From Hyphomonas jannaschiana VP2 (GTDB taxonomy: Bacteria; Pseudomonadota; Alphaproteobacteria; Caulobacterales; Hyphomonadaceae): a stretch of DNA of 64,000 nucleotides. Below, piece by piece: positions 45,091 to 55,365 of the stretch; the stretch's first letter is position 1, and every line of letters starts with the position of its first letter. A program made the translations under genes and the position numbers. Where the stretch lies: NCBI RefSeq assembly GCF_000685215.1, contig NZ_ARYJ01000011.1:43434-107433 (forward strand). The letters run 5' to 3'. A model generated the notes under the pieces. The model ran no database searches and was not told the DNA's origin. It saw nothing but the letters and a program-made list of their open reading frames with translations.

Positions 45091-46041
45091 ATGACCAAAC
45101 TCGCTTTCATTTTTCCTGGCCAGGGCAGTCAGGAAATCGGCATGGGCAAGGCCCTTGCGGACGCTTATCCGGCCGCCCGGGAGGTCTTCCAGGCCATCGA
45201 TGAGGCTCTGGGCCAGAACCTGTCGGACCTGATGTGGAACGGCACGATTGAAGATCTCACACTGACCGCAAACACCCAGCCTGCGCTGATGGCGCATTCG
45301 CTGGCAGCGATGAAGGCGCTGGAAGCCGAATTCGGTATCTCGGCGAAGGACGCTGCCTTTGTGGCCGGGCATTCGCTGGGAGAATACTCTGCGCTGGCAG
45401 CGGCAGGATCGCTGACGATCGCCGATACGGCGCGCCTGCTGCGTATTCGGGGCAATGCCATGCAGTCCGCCGTACAGCCCGGCGAAGGCGCCATGGCGGC
45501 GCTGCTGGGCGCGGATGTGGAGCAGGCAGAAGCCGCCTGCGCCGCTGGTCGTGAGACGGGCGGCGCCTGCGAACTGGCCAACGACAATGCGCCGGGCCAA
45601 CTGGTGCTGTCCGGTTCCAAAGCGGCGATTGATGCGGCCTGCGAGTGGGCCAAGGCCAATGGCGTAAAGAAGGCGATGCCGCTGAATGTGTCGGCGCCTT
45701 TCCATTGTTCCCTGATGCAGCCTGCCGCCGATGCGATGGCCGAAGCGCTGGCGGGCACCGAGATCAAGGCGCCTGTTGTCCCGGTGGTCGCGAATGTCTC
45801 TGCTTCGCCGGTGACAGACCCGGAAACCATCCGCCAGAACCTCGTCGCACAGGTCACCGGCCGTGTCCGCTGGACCGAGAGCGTGCAGTTCATGGTCGCA
45901 CAAGGCGTCGACACGACGGGCGAAGTTGGCAACGGTAAAGTGCTGACGGTCATGCAGCGCCGTATCGAGAAATCACTGAACGGCTTCACCCTCGGGTCTC
46001 CCGAGGATCTCGAAGCCTTCGCACAAGCCATGAAGGGATAA
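45091..46041 (+). CDS. fabD: Malonyl-CoA-acyl carrier protein transacylase
   Basis: 316-residue enzyme loading malonate onto ACP. FIFPGQGSQEIGMG starts the fold; catalytic Ser is in VAGHSLGEYSALAAAG; the conserved His is in SAPFHCSLMQPA; the C-terminus contains GNGKVLTVMQRR (GPGKVL-like). ATG at 45091 follows GGGAG. It leads the fatty-acid operon, with fabG 4 nt later. Upstream ORF extension into the divergent region is not credible. Confidence 0.97.
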   Translation: MTKLAFIFPGQGSQEIGMGKALADAYPAAREVFQAIDEALGQNLSDLMWNGTIEDLTLTANTQPALMAHSLAAMKALEAEFGISAKDAAFVAGHSLGEYSALAAAGSLTIADTARLLRIRGNAMQSAVQPGEGAMAALLGADVEQAEAACAAGRETGGACELANDNAPGQLVLSGSKAAIDAACEWAKANGVKKAMPLNVSAPFHCSLMQPAADAMAEALAGTEIKAPVVPVVANVSASPVTDPETIRQNLVAQVTGRVRWTESVQFMVAQGVDTTGEVGNGKVLTVMQRRIEKSLNGFTLGSPEDLEAFAQAMKG

Positions 46042-46045
46042 TCCC

Positions 46046-46783
46046 ATGTTCACACTCACCGGCCGTACGGCCCTCGTCACGGGCGCTTCCGGCGGCATCG
46101 GCAGCGCGATTGCGAAAGCCTTGTCGGAAGCCGGCGCGAAAGTCGTCCTGTCCGGCACGCGTGAGGGCGTGCTGAACGAGGTGGCGGCGACGCTGCCAGG
46201 CGAAAGTGCCGTGGTGACCTGTAACCTGTCCGACCCGGAGGCCGTGGATGGCCTTGCGGCGAAGGCCGAAGAAGTGGTCGGCCCGCTCGACATCCTGGTC
46301 GCGAATGCCGGCATTACGCGCGACAAGCTGCTGATGCAGATGAAGGATGACGACTGGAATGACGTCATCAACATCAATCTCGGCTCCTATTACCGCCTGA
46401 CGAAGAGCGTTGTGCGGGGCATGATGAAGCGCCGCCACGGCCGCATCATCGGCATCACGTCGGTTGTGGGCGTGACCGGCAACCCGGGCCAGACGAACTA
46501 TTGTGCGTCGAAAGCCGGGATGATCGGGTTCACCAAATCACTGGCCCAGGAAGTCGCCAGCCGCGGCATTACCGCCAACGCGATCGCACCGGGCTTCATC
46601 GAATCACCGATGACGGATGTCCTGCCGGAAGCGCAGAAGAGTTCGCTTCTCGGGAGAATTCCGGCCGGCCGTTTGGGGCAGGGTGGTGATATTGCTGCAG
46701 CTGCGGTGTATCTGGCCTCTGACGAAGCCGCCTATGTTACGGGGCAGACACTGCACGTAAATGGCGGCATGGCCATGATCTGA
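46046..46783 (+). CDS. fabG: 3-oxoacyl-ACP reductase
   Basis: 245-residue NADPH-dependent SDR reducing 3-ketoacyl-ACP. ALVTGASGGIGSAIAKAL binds the cofactor, LVANAGITRDKLLMQMKDDD W is FabG-specific, the catalytic Ser is in ITSVVGVTGNPG, and Tyr/Lys in NYCASKAGMIGFTKSLA. The C-terminus YVTGQTLHVNGGMAM is diagnostic. Starts 4 nt after fabD; a 112-nt gap follows before acpP (46784-46895). Confidence 0.98.
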   Translation: MFTLTGRTALVTGASGGIGSAIAKALSEAGAKVVLSGTREGVLNEVAATLPGESAVVTCNLSDPEAVDGLAAKAEEVVGPLDILVANAGITRDKLLMQMKDDDWNDVININLGSYYRLTKSVVRGMMKRRHGRIIGITSVVGVTGNPGQTNYCASKAGMIGFTKSLAQEVASRGITANAIAPGFIESPMTDVLPEAQKSSLLGRIPAGRLGQGGDIAAAAVYLASDEAAYVTGQTLHVNGGMAMI

Positions 46784-46895
46784 TAGGCACAGTTGGTGGC
46801 GATACAAGGGCTTGGCGGCTCGGATAACTGTGTGCTAGGCGCAACACAATGGTTCGGATTTCGGGCCATTCCTCAGGCATTTAAGAGAGGTAAGC

Positions 46896-47129
46896 ATGTC
46901 TGACGTTCTTGAACGTGTTAAGAAAATCGTTGTCGACAATCTCGACGTGGAAGGTGACAAAGTCGTCGAAAGCGCGAGCTTCATTGACGACCTTGGCGCA
47001 GACTCGCTGGACCTCGTCGAGCTGGTCATGGCTTTCGAGGAAGAATTCAATATCGAAATTCCGGACGACGTGCAGGAATCCATCCGCACCGTCGGTGACG
47101 CCGTGACCCACATCAAGGCTCACATCTAA
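46896..47129 (+). CDS. acpP: Acyl carrier protein
   Basis: 77-residue acidic four-helix carrier. The phosphopantetheine Ser sits in [19 protein letters not shown], preceded by ASFIDD. Its separate 112-nt leader suggests a private promoter in addition to read-through from fabG, fitting its need for high expression. Start ATG follows AAGAGAGGTAAGC. Confidence 0.98.
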   Translation: MSDVLERVKKIVVDNLDVEGDKVVESASFIDDLGADSLDLVELVMAFEEEFNIEIPDDVQESIRTVGDAVTHIKAHI

Positions 47130-47154
47130 GACATCCTGGACAAGAGGGGTCTCC

Positions 47155-48441
<1,287 letters not shown>

Positions 48442-48456
48442 GTCCCTTTCCGGAGT

Positions 48457-48485
48457 CCTGCACCCCGCTTAGGCTGCGGTGCAGG
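48457..48485. other. Hairpin between fabF and mltG
   Basis: CCTGCACC (48457-48464) pairs with GGTGCAGG (48478-48485), extended by CGC/GCG with one bulge. No T-run follows, so it may act as a weak attenuator or mRNA end stabiliser rather than a full terminator. Confidence 0.5.
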
Positions 48486-48508
48486 AAACCCGCTGATTGA
48501 GGCTGCGC

Positions 48509-49537
48509 ATGAAATTCCTGAAGGGCCTGCTGTCGCTCATTGTCCTCGTCCTCGTCATTGGCGGGGCCGCTGCCGGTGCCGGCTGGGTCTGGATGCAGGA
48601 TGCGCTGAACCGTGACGGCCCGCTGGCCGAAGATGTCGTGTTCCATGTCGAACCGGGTGAGGGCCTCGCTGGCGTCGCGGTCCGTCTGGAACAGGAAGGC
48701 ATCATTCGCAGTGCCAATCTGATCCGACTGAAAGCCAAGCTGGATAACACAGAAACCGACATCAAGACTGGCGAGTTCAAGATCGAACGCGGCGCCAGCA
48801 TGGTTGAAGTGCTGCACACGCTGATCGAAGGCAAAGGCATTCTTTACAAGATCACCTTGCCAGAGGGGCGCACGACGGCGCAGCTCCTGAAAGTGATTGA
48901 GGCCGATCCGGTCCTCGTCGGGGATATGCCGGAAGAGGAGGTGGCGGAGGGCTCCCTCCTGCCGGACACCTACCTGTTTGATCGGGGGATGACGCGCGCC
49001 GAGCTGATCCAGCTCATGCAGGACAAGCAGACGGAATTGCTCGAGGAATTGTGGCCGGAGCGGGATCCTGAAATCCCGGTGAAAACACCCTATGAGGCCG
49101 TGATCCTGGCTTCCGTTGTCGAGAAGGAAACCGGCCGCGTTGACGAACAGCCGGAAATCGCAGCCCTGTTTACGACGCGCCTGAAGCGCGGCATGCGGCT
49201 GGAAAGCGACCCGACGATCATTTACGGCGTGTCGCGCGGTGAACCGCTCTACAATGCGAGAGGTCAGCGCCGCACTTTGCGCCGGTCAGAAATCGACACG
49301 AAGACGGACTGGAATACCTACCAGATCGACGGCTTGCCGAAGACACCAATCTGTAATCCCGGTCGTGGTGCGATCGAGGCGGTGCTGAACCCGCCGCATA
49401 CGGAATACATTTTCTTCGTCGCTGACGGCAAGGGCGGGCACCTGTTCGCCAAGACGCTGGCGGAGCACAATCGCAATGTGGCGGCCTATCGCGCCTATGA
49501 GCGGAAAGAAATCGCACGGGAGCGGGCAGGCGAATGA
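48509..49537 (+). CDS. mltG: Endolytic murein transglycosylase MltG
   Basis: 342-residue inner-membrane lytic transglycosylase that terminates nascent glycan strands. An N-terminal membrane helix (LKGLLSLIVLVLVIGGAAAG) precedes a LysM-like part (VFHVEPGEGLAGVAVRLEQE G) and the YceG catalytic domain with the EKET motif near residues 205-208 in LASVVEKETGRVDEQPEI. YQIDGLPKTPICNPGRGAIE is also typical. ATG 48509 is preferred over a TTG 12 nt upstream. The stop overlaps yicC by 4 nt. Confidence 0.95.
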   Translation: MKFLKGLLSLIVLVLVIGGAAAGAGWVWMQDALNRDGPLAEDVVFHVEPGEGLAGVAVRLEQEGIIRSANLIRLKAKLDNTETDIKTGEFKIERGASMVEVLHTLIEGKGILYKITLPEGRTTAQLLKVIEADPVLVGDMPEEEVAEGSLLPDTYLFDRGMTRAELIQLMQDKQTELLEELWPERDPEIPVKTPYEAVILASVVEKETGRVDEQPEIAALFTTRLKRGMRLESDPTIIYGVSRGEPLYNARGQRRTLRRSEIDTKTDWNTYQIDGLPKTPICNPGRGAIEAVLNPPHTEYIFFVADGKGGHLFAKTLAEHNRNVAAYRAYERKEIARERAGE

Positions 49538-50421
49538 GCGTACTTTCGGGGATGACCGGCTTTGCCCGTGTGGCGGGTGAAGCCGAGTGGGGCAGCTGGG
49601 CCTGGGAAGCGAAAAGCGTCAACGGCCGCGGCCTCGATGTGCGCGTGAACTACCCGCCGGGATTCGAAGCGCTGGAGCGCGCCATCAAGACGGCCGCACC
49701 GAAATTCTTCAAGCGTGGTTCCCTGCAGGTCGCACTTCGGATCGACCTCGCAAGCGGCGCGGACTCGGCGACAATCAACAATGCGCTTCTGGATGCGCTG
49801 GCTGCCGCCGTAGAAAAGCGGACGGGCACGGCTCTGTCGGGCGATGTGTTCGCGAGCCTGATGAACGTCAAGGGCGTCGTGGAGCCCGGTGCGTCCAGCC
49901 TTCGCGATCTGGCGGGGGACGAAGCAATCACAACGGTGCTGATCAGTGCCGGCGAGAATGCCCTGCAGGCCCTGCAAGCTGAGCGGCAGCGCGAGGGCGG
50001 CGTGCTGGCGGAGCTGCTGGAAGGCCTTGTCGCTGGCATGGAGGCGCACTGGCGAGAAGCCGGTGAGTTGGCGGCCTCCCAGCCTGCCTTGCTCAAGGAA
50101 CGCCTGACAAAGCAGCTGGACGAGCTCGATCCCGATGGCCGGGTCGACAAGGACCGGATGGCCGCTGAGATCGCCCTCAGCGCCGCCAAGGCGGATGTGC
50201 GTGAGGAACTTGACCGGCTGAGCGCGCACTTTGCTTCGGCGCGTGAGCTGCTTGCGGGCGGCTCGCCCGTCGGCCGGAAACTGGATTTCCTGGCCCAGGA
50301 GTTGAACCGCGAAGCCAACACGCTCTGCTCGAAATCCATCAGCCTCGATTTGACGAATGCGGGACTCGGTCTCAAAGGACTTATCGACCAGTTCAAGGAG
50401 CAGGCGGCCAATGTCGAATAG
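49534..50421 (+). CDS. YicC family endoribonuclease-like protein
   Basis: 295-residue protein of the YicC family, in which E. coli YicC has been linked to RNA cleavage. N-terminal SGMTGFARVAGEAEWGSWAW and VNGRGLDVRVNYP; C-terminal DUF1732 block RVDKDRMAAEIALSAAKADV and REANTLCSKS (RExNTLxSK), all diagnostic. Starts inside the mltG stop (ATGA) and overlaps gmk by 11 nt; yicC-gmk pairing is widely conserved. Confidence 0.93.
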   Translation: MSVLSGMTGFARVAGEAEWGSWAWEAKSVNGRGLDVRVNYPPGFEALERAIKTAAPKFFKRGSLQVALRIDLASGADSATINNALLDALAAAVEKRTGTALSGDVFASLMNVKGVVEPGASSLRDLAGDEAITTVLISAGENALQALQAERQREGGVLAELLEGLVAGMEAHWREAGELAASQPALLKERLTKQLDELDPDGRVDKDRMAAEIALSAAKADVREELDRLSAHFASARELLAGGSPVGRKLDFLAQELNREANTLCSKSISLDLTNAGLGLKGLIDQFKEQAANVE

Positions 50422-51064
50422 CGGACACCCAAAAGACAGCGGCACGCGCCGGGGCCTCATGCTGGTGCTGTCCAGCCCGTCCGGCGCCGGCAAGACGACG
50501 CTGGCGCGGAAACTGATCGATGAGTTCCATGATGTGAAACTGTCAGTCTCCGCCACGACGCGTGAGCCGCGGCCTGGAGAGGAAGACGGCAAGGATTATT
50601 TCTTCCGGAGCGAAAAACAGTTCCAGGAAATGATCGAGCGCCGCGAGTTCCTCGAATGGGCCCATGTGTTCGATAAATATTATGGCACCCCGAAAGCCGA
50701 CACCGTCGCACGGCTTGAGGCGGGGGAGGACGTTCTCTTCGATGTCGACTGGCAGGGCGCCGATGCGTTGCACGACCAGATGCCGAATGACGTGGTGTCT
50801 GTGTTCATTCTGCCGCCCAGCATCAGTGCGCTGGAACAGCGGCTTGCCGCCCGGCCCGGTTCGACACCTGAAATCGTCGCCCGGCGCATGGAAGACGCAA
50901 AGCGCGAGATCATGCACTGGCGCCGTTATGACTATGTCATCGTCAATGAAGATCTTGAAGTCGCCTATCAGCGGCTGCGCCGGATCCTCTTGGTCGAGCG
51001 TCTTAAACGCCTGCGCCAGCTGGACCTAGAAAACCATGTCCGCCGCCTGCTGGGTGAGGCCTGA
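50411..51064 (+). CDS. gmk: Guanylate kinase
   Basis: 217-residue GMP kinase. The P-loop is LSSPSGAGKTTLARKL, followed by KLSVSATTREPRPGEEDGKD Y (GMP binding), EFLEWAHVFDKYYGTP and the lid around RPGSTPEIVARRMEDAKREI. C-terminal NEDLEVAYQRLRRIL is typical. ATG at 50411 lies 11 nt before the yicC stop, giving coupled translation; the longer in-frame extension upstream is not needed. Confidence 0.97.
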   Translation: MSNSGHPKDSGTRRGLMLVLSSPSGAGKTTLARKLIDEFHDVKLSVSATTREPRPGEEDGKDYFFRSEKQFQEMIERREFLEWAHVFDKYYGTPKADTVARLEAGEDVLFDVDWQGADALHDQMPNDVVSVFILPPSISALEQRLAARPGSTPEIVARRMEDAKREIMHWRRYDYVIVNEDLEVAYQRLRRILLVERLKRLRQLDLENHVRRLLGEA

Positions 51065-51146
51065 TCCAGAACAATGCTTGACTTGGGCGCGTCATTGACG
51101 ACGCTCGCAGGTAGAGCGGCGATTCAACACTCCGACAGGACCCTGA

Positions 51147-51350
51147 ATGACTGACCCCGGTGATCCGAAGCCAGACCTGCCAGAACGCGCTCCTGCGCGG
51201 CCTGTGTGGCTGTTCTGGCTGATCCCGATGGCCATGCTGGTCGGCATTGTCTGGTACGTGCTGCGCGGAGACAGATCGCCGGACGCCGCGGCGGAGAATC
51301 CGGCGGCTGTATCTGAAGCGCCTCTATCTGAAGCGCCTGACGCCCAATAA
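51147..51350 (+). CDS. Small single-helix membrane protein
   Basis: 67-residue protein. A proline-rich, acidic N-terminus (DPGDPKPDLPERAPARPV) leads to one membrane helix (WLFWLIPMAMLVGIVWYVL) and an Ala/Glu-rich tail with a short internal repeat (SEAPLSEAP), coded by a 14-nt direct duplication. Topology and function are unknown; not a family I recognise. An intrinsic terminator begins 2 nt after its stop, which supports it as a real transcribed gene. Upstream, TTGACTT near 51075 could be a -35 box. Confidence 0.6.
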   Translation: MTDPGDPKPDLPERAPARPVWLFWLIPMAMLVGIVWYVLRGDRSPDAAAENPAAVSEAPLSEAPDAQ

Positions 51351-51351
51351 A

Positions 51352-51379
51352 AAAACCCCGCAGCGTGCTGCGGGGTTTT
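51352..51379. terminator. Bidirectional intrinsic terminator
   Basis: AAAACCCCGCAGC-GT-GCTGCGGGGTTTT forms a 13-bp stem with A/T tracts on both sides. It serves the small membrane protein gene on plus and icd on minus. Confidence 0.95.
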
Positions 51380-51403
51380 CTTTTATTGGCTCTGCCGGAA
51401 GGA

Positions 51404-52624
51404 TCAGGCCTTCGACATGGCCTCTTCGAAGTTCTGGGCGACTTTCTCGATGAAGCCTTCCGTCGTCTGGTAGCCCTGATCCGGGCCGACCAGCAGGGCG
51501 AGGTCCTTCGTCATGATACCGGACTCGACGGTCTTCACGATGGTCGCTTCCAGCGTCTGGGCGAACTTGCGTACGTCCGGCGTGCCATCCATCCGGCCGC
51601 GATGGTCGAGACCTTGCGTCCAGGCGTAGATCGAGGCGATCGAGTTGGTCGAGGTCGCTTCGCCCTTCTGGTGGTTGCGGTAGTGGCGGGTCACGGTGCC
51701 GTGTGCGGCCTCCGCTTCGACCGTGTTGCCATCCGGGCTCATCAGGACCGAGGTCATGAGGCCGAGCGAGCCGTAGCCCTGGGCAACCGTGTCGGACTGG
51801 ACGTCACCGTCATAGTTCTTACAGGCCCAAACATAGCCGCCGGACCATTTCATGGCAGCCGCCACCATGTCGTCGATCAGGCGGTGCTCATAGGTGCCGC
51901 CGAATTCAGCGAACTTGTCGGCGAACTCGTTGTCGAACACTTCCTGGAAGATGTCCTTGAAGCGGCCGTCATAGGCTTTGAGGATCGTGTTCTTGGTCGA
52001 CAGGTAGACCGGCCACTTGCGCTGCAGGCCATAGTTCATGCTGGCGCGGGCGAAGTCGCGGATCGACTCGTCAAGGTTGTACATGCCCATCGCGATACCG
52101 GAGCTCGGGAAGTCGAACACTTCGAATTCCTTGGAGTCGGACCCGTCCTCGGCTTCCCATTTCATGGTCAGCTTGCCTTTGCCCGGCACGAGGAAGTCGG
52201 TGGCCTTGTACTGGTCGCCGAAGGCGTGACGGCCGACAACGACCGGCTTGGTCCAGCCCGGCACGAGGCGCGGGATGTTCGAGATCACGATCGGCTCGCG
52301 GAACACGACGCCGCCGAGGATGTTACGGATCGTGCCGTTCGGCGAACGCCACATCTTCTTGAGGCCGAACTCTTCAACGCGGGCTTCGTCCGGCGTGATC
52401 GTCGCGCACTTCACGGCCACGCCGTATTTCTTGGTGGCATTGGCGGCGTCGATGGTGATCTGGTCGTCGGTTTCATCGCGCTTCTGGATCGACAGGTCGT
52501 AATACTTCAGGTCGACGTCCAGGTAGGGGTGGATCAGCTTGTCCTTGATAAGCTGCCAGATGATGCGGGTCATTTCGTCCCCGTCCATCTCGACGATCGG
52601 GTTCTTGACCTTGATTTTCGCCAT
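51404..52624 (-). CDS. icd: NADP-dependent isocitrate dehydrogenase
   Basis: 406-residue TCA-cycle enzyme of the eukaryote-like (type II) IDH class found in alphaproteobacteria. [17 protein letters not shown] and [21 protein letters not shown] open it; substrate residues lie in [19 protein letters not shown], and [20 protein letters not shown] binds metal. [20 protein letters not shown] is the NADP-binding signature. ATG at 52624 follows AAGGACTTCC. Expressed alone, with a shared terminator. Confidence 0.98.
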   Translation of the reverse strand: MAKIKVKNPIVEMDGDEMTRIIWQLIKDKLIHPYLDVDLKYYDLSIQKRDETDDQITIDAANATKKYGVAVKCATITPDEARVEEFGLKKMWRSPNGTIRNILGGVVFREPIVISNIPRLVPGWTKPVVVGRHAFGDQYKATDFLVPGKGKLTMKWEAEDGSDSKEFEVFDFPSSGIAMGMYNLDESIRDFARASMNYGLQRKWPVYLSTKNTILKAYDGRFKDIFQEVFDNEFADKFAEFGGTYEHRLIDDMVAAAMKWSGGYVWACKNYDGDVQSDTVAQGYGSLGLMTSVLMSPDGNTVEAEAAHGTVTRHYRNHQKGEATSTNSIASIYAWTQGLDHRGRMDGTPDVRKFAQTLEATIVKTVESGIMTKDLALLVGPDQGYQTTEGFIEKVAQNFEEAMSKA

Positions 52625-52826
52625 ATTTGGAAGTCCTTGCGCTTGTAATTGTCTGGCAGGCCTATAGCAGAGCCCGGGCAGGCGTCAAAACAGGGAATGC
52701 TCATCATTATTGCGGTGAACTTCGACGGTTAGATTATCGCAGAGTTCACACGAAAAAGCTTGTGGGCCGGAGGTGTTTGTGAAACTATCTATGGGAGAAT
52801 AATCCGCAACCAAAGGGAGCGGACAC

Positions 52827-53207
52827 ATGAGGTCGATACTTGTGGGCTTTGTGTCGATGGTAATTGCGGCGTCCCTGCAAACGAGCTCAGCACAGGTGAC
52901 TTGCTTTGGTGCGAACTGTCCCGATGAGGGGCCGGACTATGGAAATTATACGCCTGGCATGAATGGGTCTTTTAACGAATGGGACAGGTTTTCGACGTGG
53001 TGGGGTTTATCAGCAGGCTTCCATATGCCTCCTGACTATACGTTTAAGCAGTGTTTGCAGCATTGCTTTGCTCATGCCGAGGAAGCACAAAATGTATGTA
53101 CACAAACGATGAATCCGGATTTGATCGCGGTTTACGGATGTCATGACGTGTACATGTCGGTTCTGAATAACTGCCAGAACTCATGCCACACGCGGCCTCA
53201 TCAGTAG
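52827..53207 (+). CDS. Cysteine-rich secreted protein, orphan
   Basis: 126 residues with a signal peptide (cleavage near TSSAQ, residue 22). The mature part has eight cysteines: C26, C31, then C76, C80, C91, C105, C116, C120. The last six are spaced CX3C-X10-C-X13-C-X10-CX3C, a mirror-symmetric pattern that suggests a disulfide-stapled helical hairpin. No family recognised. Codon use and base composition look visibly less GC-rich than the neighbours. The start follows AAAGGGAGCGGACAC. The 202-nt gap upstream is otherwise empty apart from promoters. Confidence 0.7.
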   Translation: MRSILVGFVSMVIAASLQTSSAQVTCFGANCPDEGPDYGNYTPGMNGSFNEWDRFSTWWGLSAGFHMPPDYTFKQCLQHCFAHAEEAQNVCTQTMNPDLIAVYGCHDVYMSVLNNCQNSCHTRPHQ

Positions 53208-53261
53208 AAATTGAATCTGATGTATTGACCAATTGGGCGCAGCGGATACTCACAGGCCGCT

Positions 53262-54017
53262 ATGCCTGAATCTCCAGCAATCATCCTCCATTCCCCGCAA
53301 CTCGGCGAGAATATCGGGGCTGCGGCCCGCGTGATGCGGAATTTCGGGATGACGGATCTGCGCCTCGTGACACCGCGCGATGGCTGGCCGAATCCGGCGG
53401 CAGACACGATGTCAGCGGGCGCCTTCGACGCGGGTGTAGCCGTGTCTGTGTATGAAACACTACAGGATGCTCTTGAAGGGATCACCTGGCTCGCCGCGGC
53501 GACGGCGCGGCTGCGGGGGATGGAGAAGCGGGTCGGTGATGCGCAGGATGCGGCGGAGGCGGCGCATGCACGGCTCGGCACCGGGAAATCGGCGATCATG
53601 TTCGGGGCGGAGAAGTCCGGCCTGCCGAACGATGCTGTGGCGGTCTCCGACTTCCTGATGACCTATCCGGTGGACGTGGATTTCAAGAGCCTGAACCTTG
53701 CCCAGGCCGTCTGCGTGTTCTGCGCGGAGTGGGGGAAGCTCGCCATCGGACCGCGCGCCGACGAGGGGGACAACAAGGCCGGCCTCGGCGATCTCGCCCC
53801 GCGTGACGAGCTTTACCGCATGTTTGAGCACTTCGAGGAAGAGCTTGAAAGAGCAGGATATTTCTTCCCCCCGGAGAAGACCGCTCTGATGAAGGACAAC
53901 CTCCGCGCCGCCTTGATCCGGGCGGACTGGACGCGGCAGGAAGTGCAGACATTCCGGGGCGCGATCAAGGCGCTGGCGCTTGGCCGGGGCAAGGCGCGGG
54001 TGATCCGTGACGACTGA
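53262..54017 (+). CDS. TrmJ-like RNA 2'-O-methyltransferase
   Basis: 251-residue SPOUT methyltransferase of the TrmH/TrmJ group. IILHSPQLGENIGAAARVMR NFG and LRLVTPRDGWPN open the domain; motif 2 is IMFGAEKSGLPNDAV, and the SAM-binding knot is FKSLNLAQAVCVFCAEW. TrmJ-type enzymes methylate ribose at tRNA position 32. The C-terminal helical part (FFPPEKTALMKDNLRAALIR) matches TrmJ. It overlaps the following flavoprotein by 11 nt. Confidence 0.9.
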   Translation: MPESPAIILHSPQLGENIGAAARVMRNFGMTDLRLVTPRDGWPNPAADTMSAGAFDAGVAVSVYETLQDALEGITWLAAATARLRGMEKRVGDAQDAAEAAHARLGTGKSAIMFGAEKSGLPNDAVAVSDFLMTYPVDVDFKSLNLAQAVCVFCAEWGKLAIGPRADEGDNKAGLGDLAPRDELYRMFEHFEEELERAGYFFPPEKTALMKDNLRAALIRADWTRQEVQTFRGAIKALALGRGKARVIRDD

Positions 54018-55218
54018 TCGCGTCGCCATTATCGGTTCCGGCCCGGCCGGCCTGATGGCCGCTGAAGTGCTGTCGGAAGCGGGTGTTGTCGTGGATGTCT
54101 ACGAGGCGATGCCGAGCGCCGGCCGCAAGTTCCTGATGGCCGGAAAAAGCGGACTGAACATATCCCATACCGGATCAGAGCATGATCTTCTCATGCGATA
54201 CCATGACTATAGCGGACTATTCCCTGACCAGATCGGAGCATTCGGACCGGATCAGGTGACCCGCTGGATGGAAGGCCTCGGCATGCCCGCGCATGTCGGC
54301 CCGACCGGGCGGATCTTCCCGCAATCGATGAAGGCCTCCCCGCTGCTGCGCGCTTGGCTAAGGCGGCTGGCGGACCGGGGCGTGCGGCTTCACCTGAAAC
54401 ACCGCTGGACCGGCTGGGCGCCGGATGGTGCGCTGACATTCCACTCGCCGGAGGGAGAGGTAATGGTCAGCCCCGCCGCGACCGTGTTCGCGCTGGGGGG
54501 CGGCAGCTGGCGGCGGCTCGGATCGGACGGGGCATGGGCCAGCCTGTTCGATCAGGCGGGAATCGACGTGACGCCATTCAAGCCCTCCAATTGCGGGTTC
54601 ACCGTCGATTGGTCGGACAGGATTCGGGAGCGATTTGCGGGTGCGCCGGTGAAAGGCGTGCAGCTTTCGGCAGGCGGGCAGGTGACTCGCGAGGAATTCG
54701 CTGTCACGGCACGCGGCGTGGAAAGCGGCGGCGTCTACACGCTGTCTGCCACCTTGCGAGACGAAATCGACGCGGCAGGCAGCGCGACGCTGTGGCTGGA
54801 CCTGTTGCCGGACATGGATGCGTCAGAGATCGCGAAGCGGCTCGCGGCGGCCCCGGCGAAACAGTCGCTATCCAACCGGCTGCGCAAGGCGTTGAAGCTC
54901 ACCGGTGTGAAAGCGGCGCTGTTGTTCGAGTGCGCGGACCGCGAAGCCCTGAACGATCCGGCGCGCGCGGCGGAGGCGATCAAGGCGCTGCCACTCAGGC
55001 TGACGGGCACCGTGCCGCTGGACGAGGCGATCTCGACGGCGGGCGGCGTCGCGTGGGAGGCGCTCGATGACCAATTAATGCTGAAAGCTAGGCCCGGCCA
55101 GTTCTGCGCGGGCGAGATGATTGCCTGGGACGCGCCGACGGGCGGCTATCTCATTACGGCCTGCATGGCGACAGGCCGGGCAGCCGGACGCGGCGTGCTG
55201 GAGTGGTTGAAGCGCTAG
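54007..55218 (+). CDS. HI0933/YhiN-family FAD flavoprotein
   Basis: 403-residue flavoprotein with an N-terminal dinucleotide-binding motif VAIIGSGPAGLMAAEVLSEA and the HI0933 signature GRKFLMAGKSGLNISHTGSE. FALGGGSWRRLGSDGAWASL and TAGGVAWEALDDQLMLKARP GQFCAGEMIAWDAPTGGY close the fold. The physiological reaction is unknown. GTG at 54007 overlaps the methyltransferase end by 11 nt. The gene is followed by the 55221-55355 repeat. Confidence 0.88.
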   Translation: MTTDRVAIIGSGPAGLMAAEVLSEAGVVVDVYEAMPSAGRKFLMAGKSGLNISHTGSEHDLLMRYHDYSGLFPDQIGAFGPDQVTRWMEGLGMPAHVGPTGRIFPQSMKASPLLRAWLRRLADRGVRLHLKHRWTGWAPDGALTFHSPEGEVMVSPAATVFALGGGSWRRLGSDGAWASLFDQAGIDVTPFKPSNCGFTVDWSDRIRERFAGAPVKGVQLSAGGQVTREEFAVTARGVESGGVYTLSATLRDEIDAAGSATLWLDLLPDMDASEIAKRLAAAPAKQSLSNRLRKALKLTGVKAALLFECADREALNDPARAAEAIKALPLRLTGTVPLDEAISTAGGVAWEALDDQLMLKARPGQFCAGEMIAWDAPTGGYLITACMATGRAAGRGVLEWLKR

Positions 55219-55220
55219 GA

Positions 55221-55355
55221 CTTATCCTCCACCGCTTGCGGGGGAGGTGCCGAGCGCAGCGAGGCGGAGGGGGCTCTCGCCATGATTTCGGTGTTTCCCC
55301 CCTCCGTCAGCCGGCTCCGCCGCCTGCCACCTCCCCCGCTTCGCAGGGGAGGATG
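55221..55355. repeat. Imperfect inverted repeat, dispersed-repeat type
   Basis: A left arm with TGCGGGGGAGGTGCCGAGCG and a right arm with CCACCTCCCCCGCTTCG fold back on each other; both flanks have ATCCTCC/GGAGGAT ends and internal CGGAGGGGG/CCCCCCTCCG. The overall shape is a long hairpin of the kind repeated between genes in alphaproteobacterial genomes. It lies between convergent genes and shows no coding pattern. Confidence 0.75.
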
Positions 55356-55365
55356 AAGTGGGAGC

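Noticed and set aside
51310..51340. Duplicated TATCTGAAGCGCCT as a regulatory repeat
   Set aside because: It lies inside the small membrane protein gene and simply encodes the SEAPLSEAP repeat.
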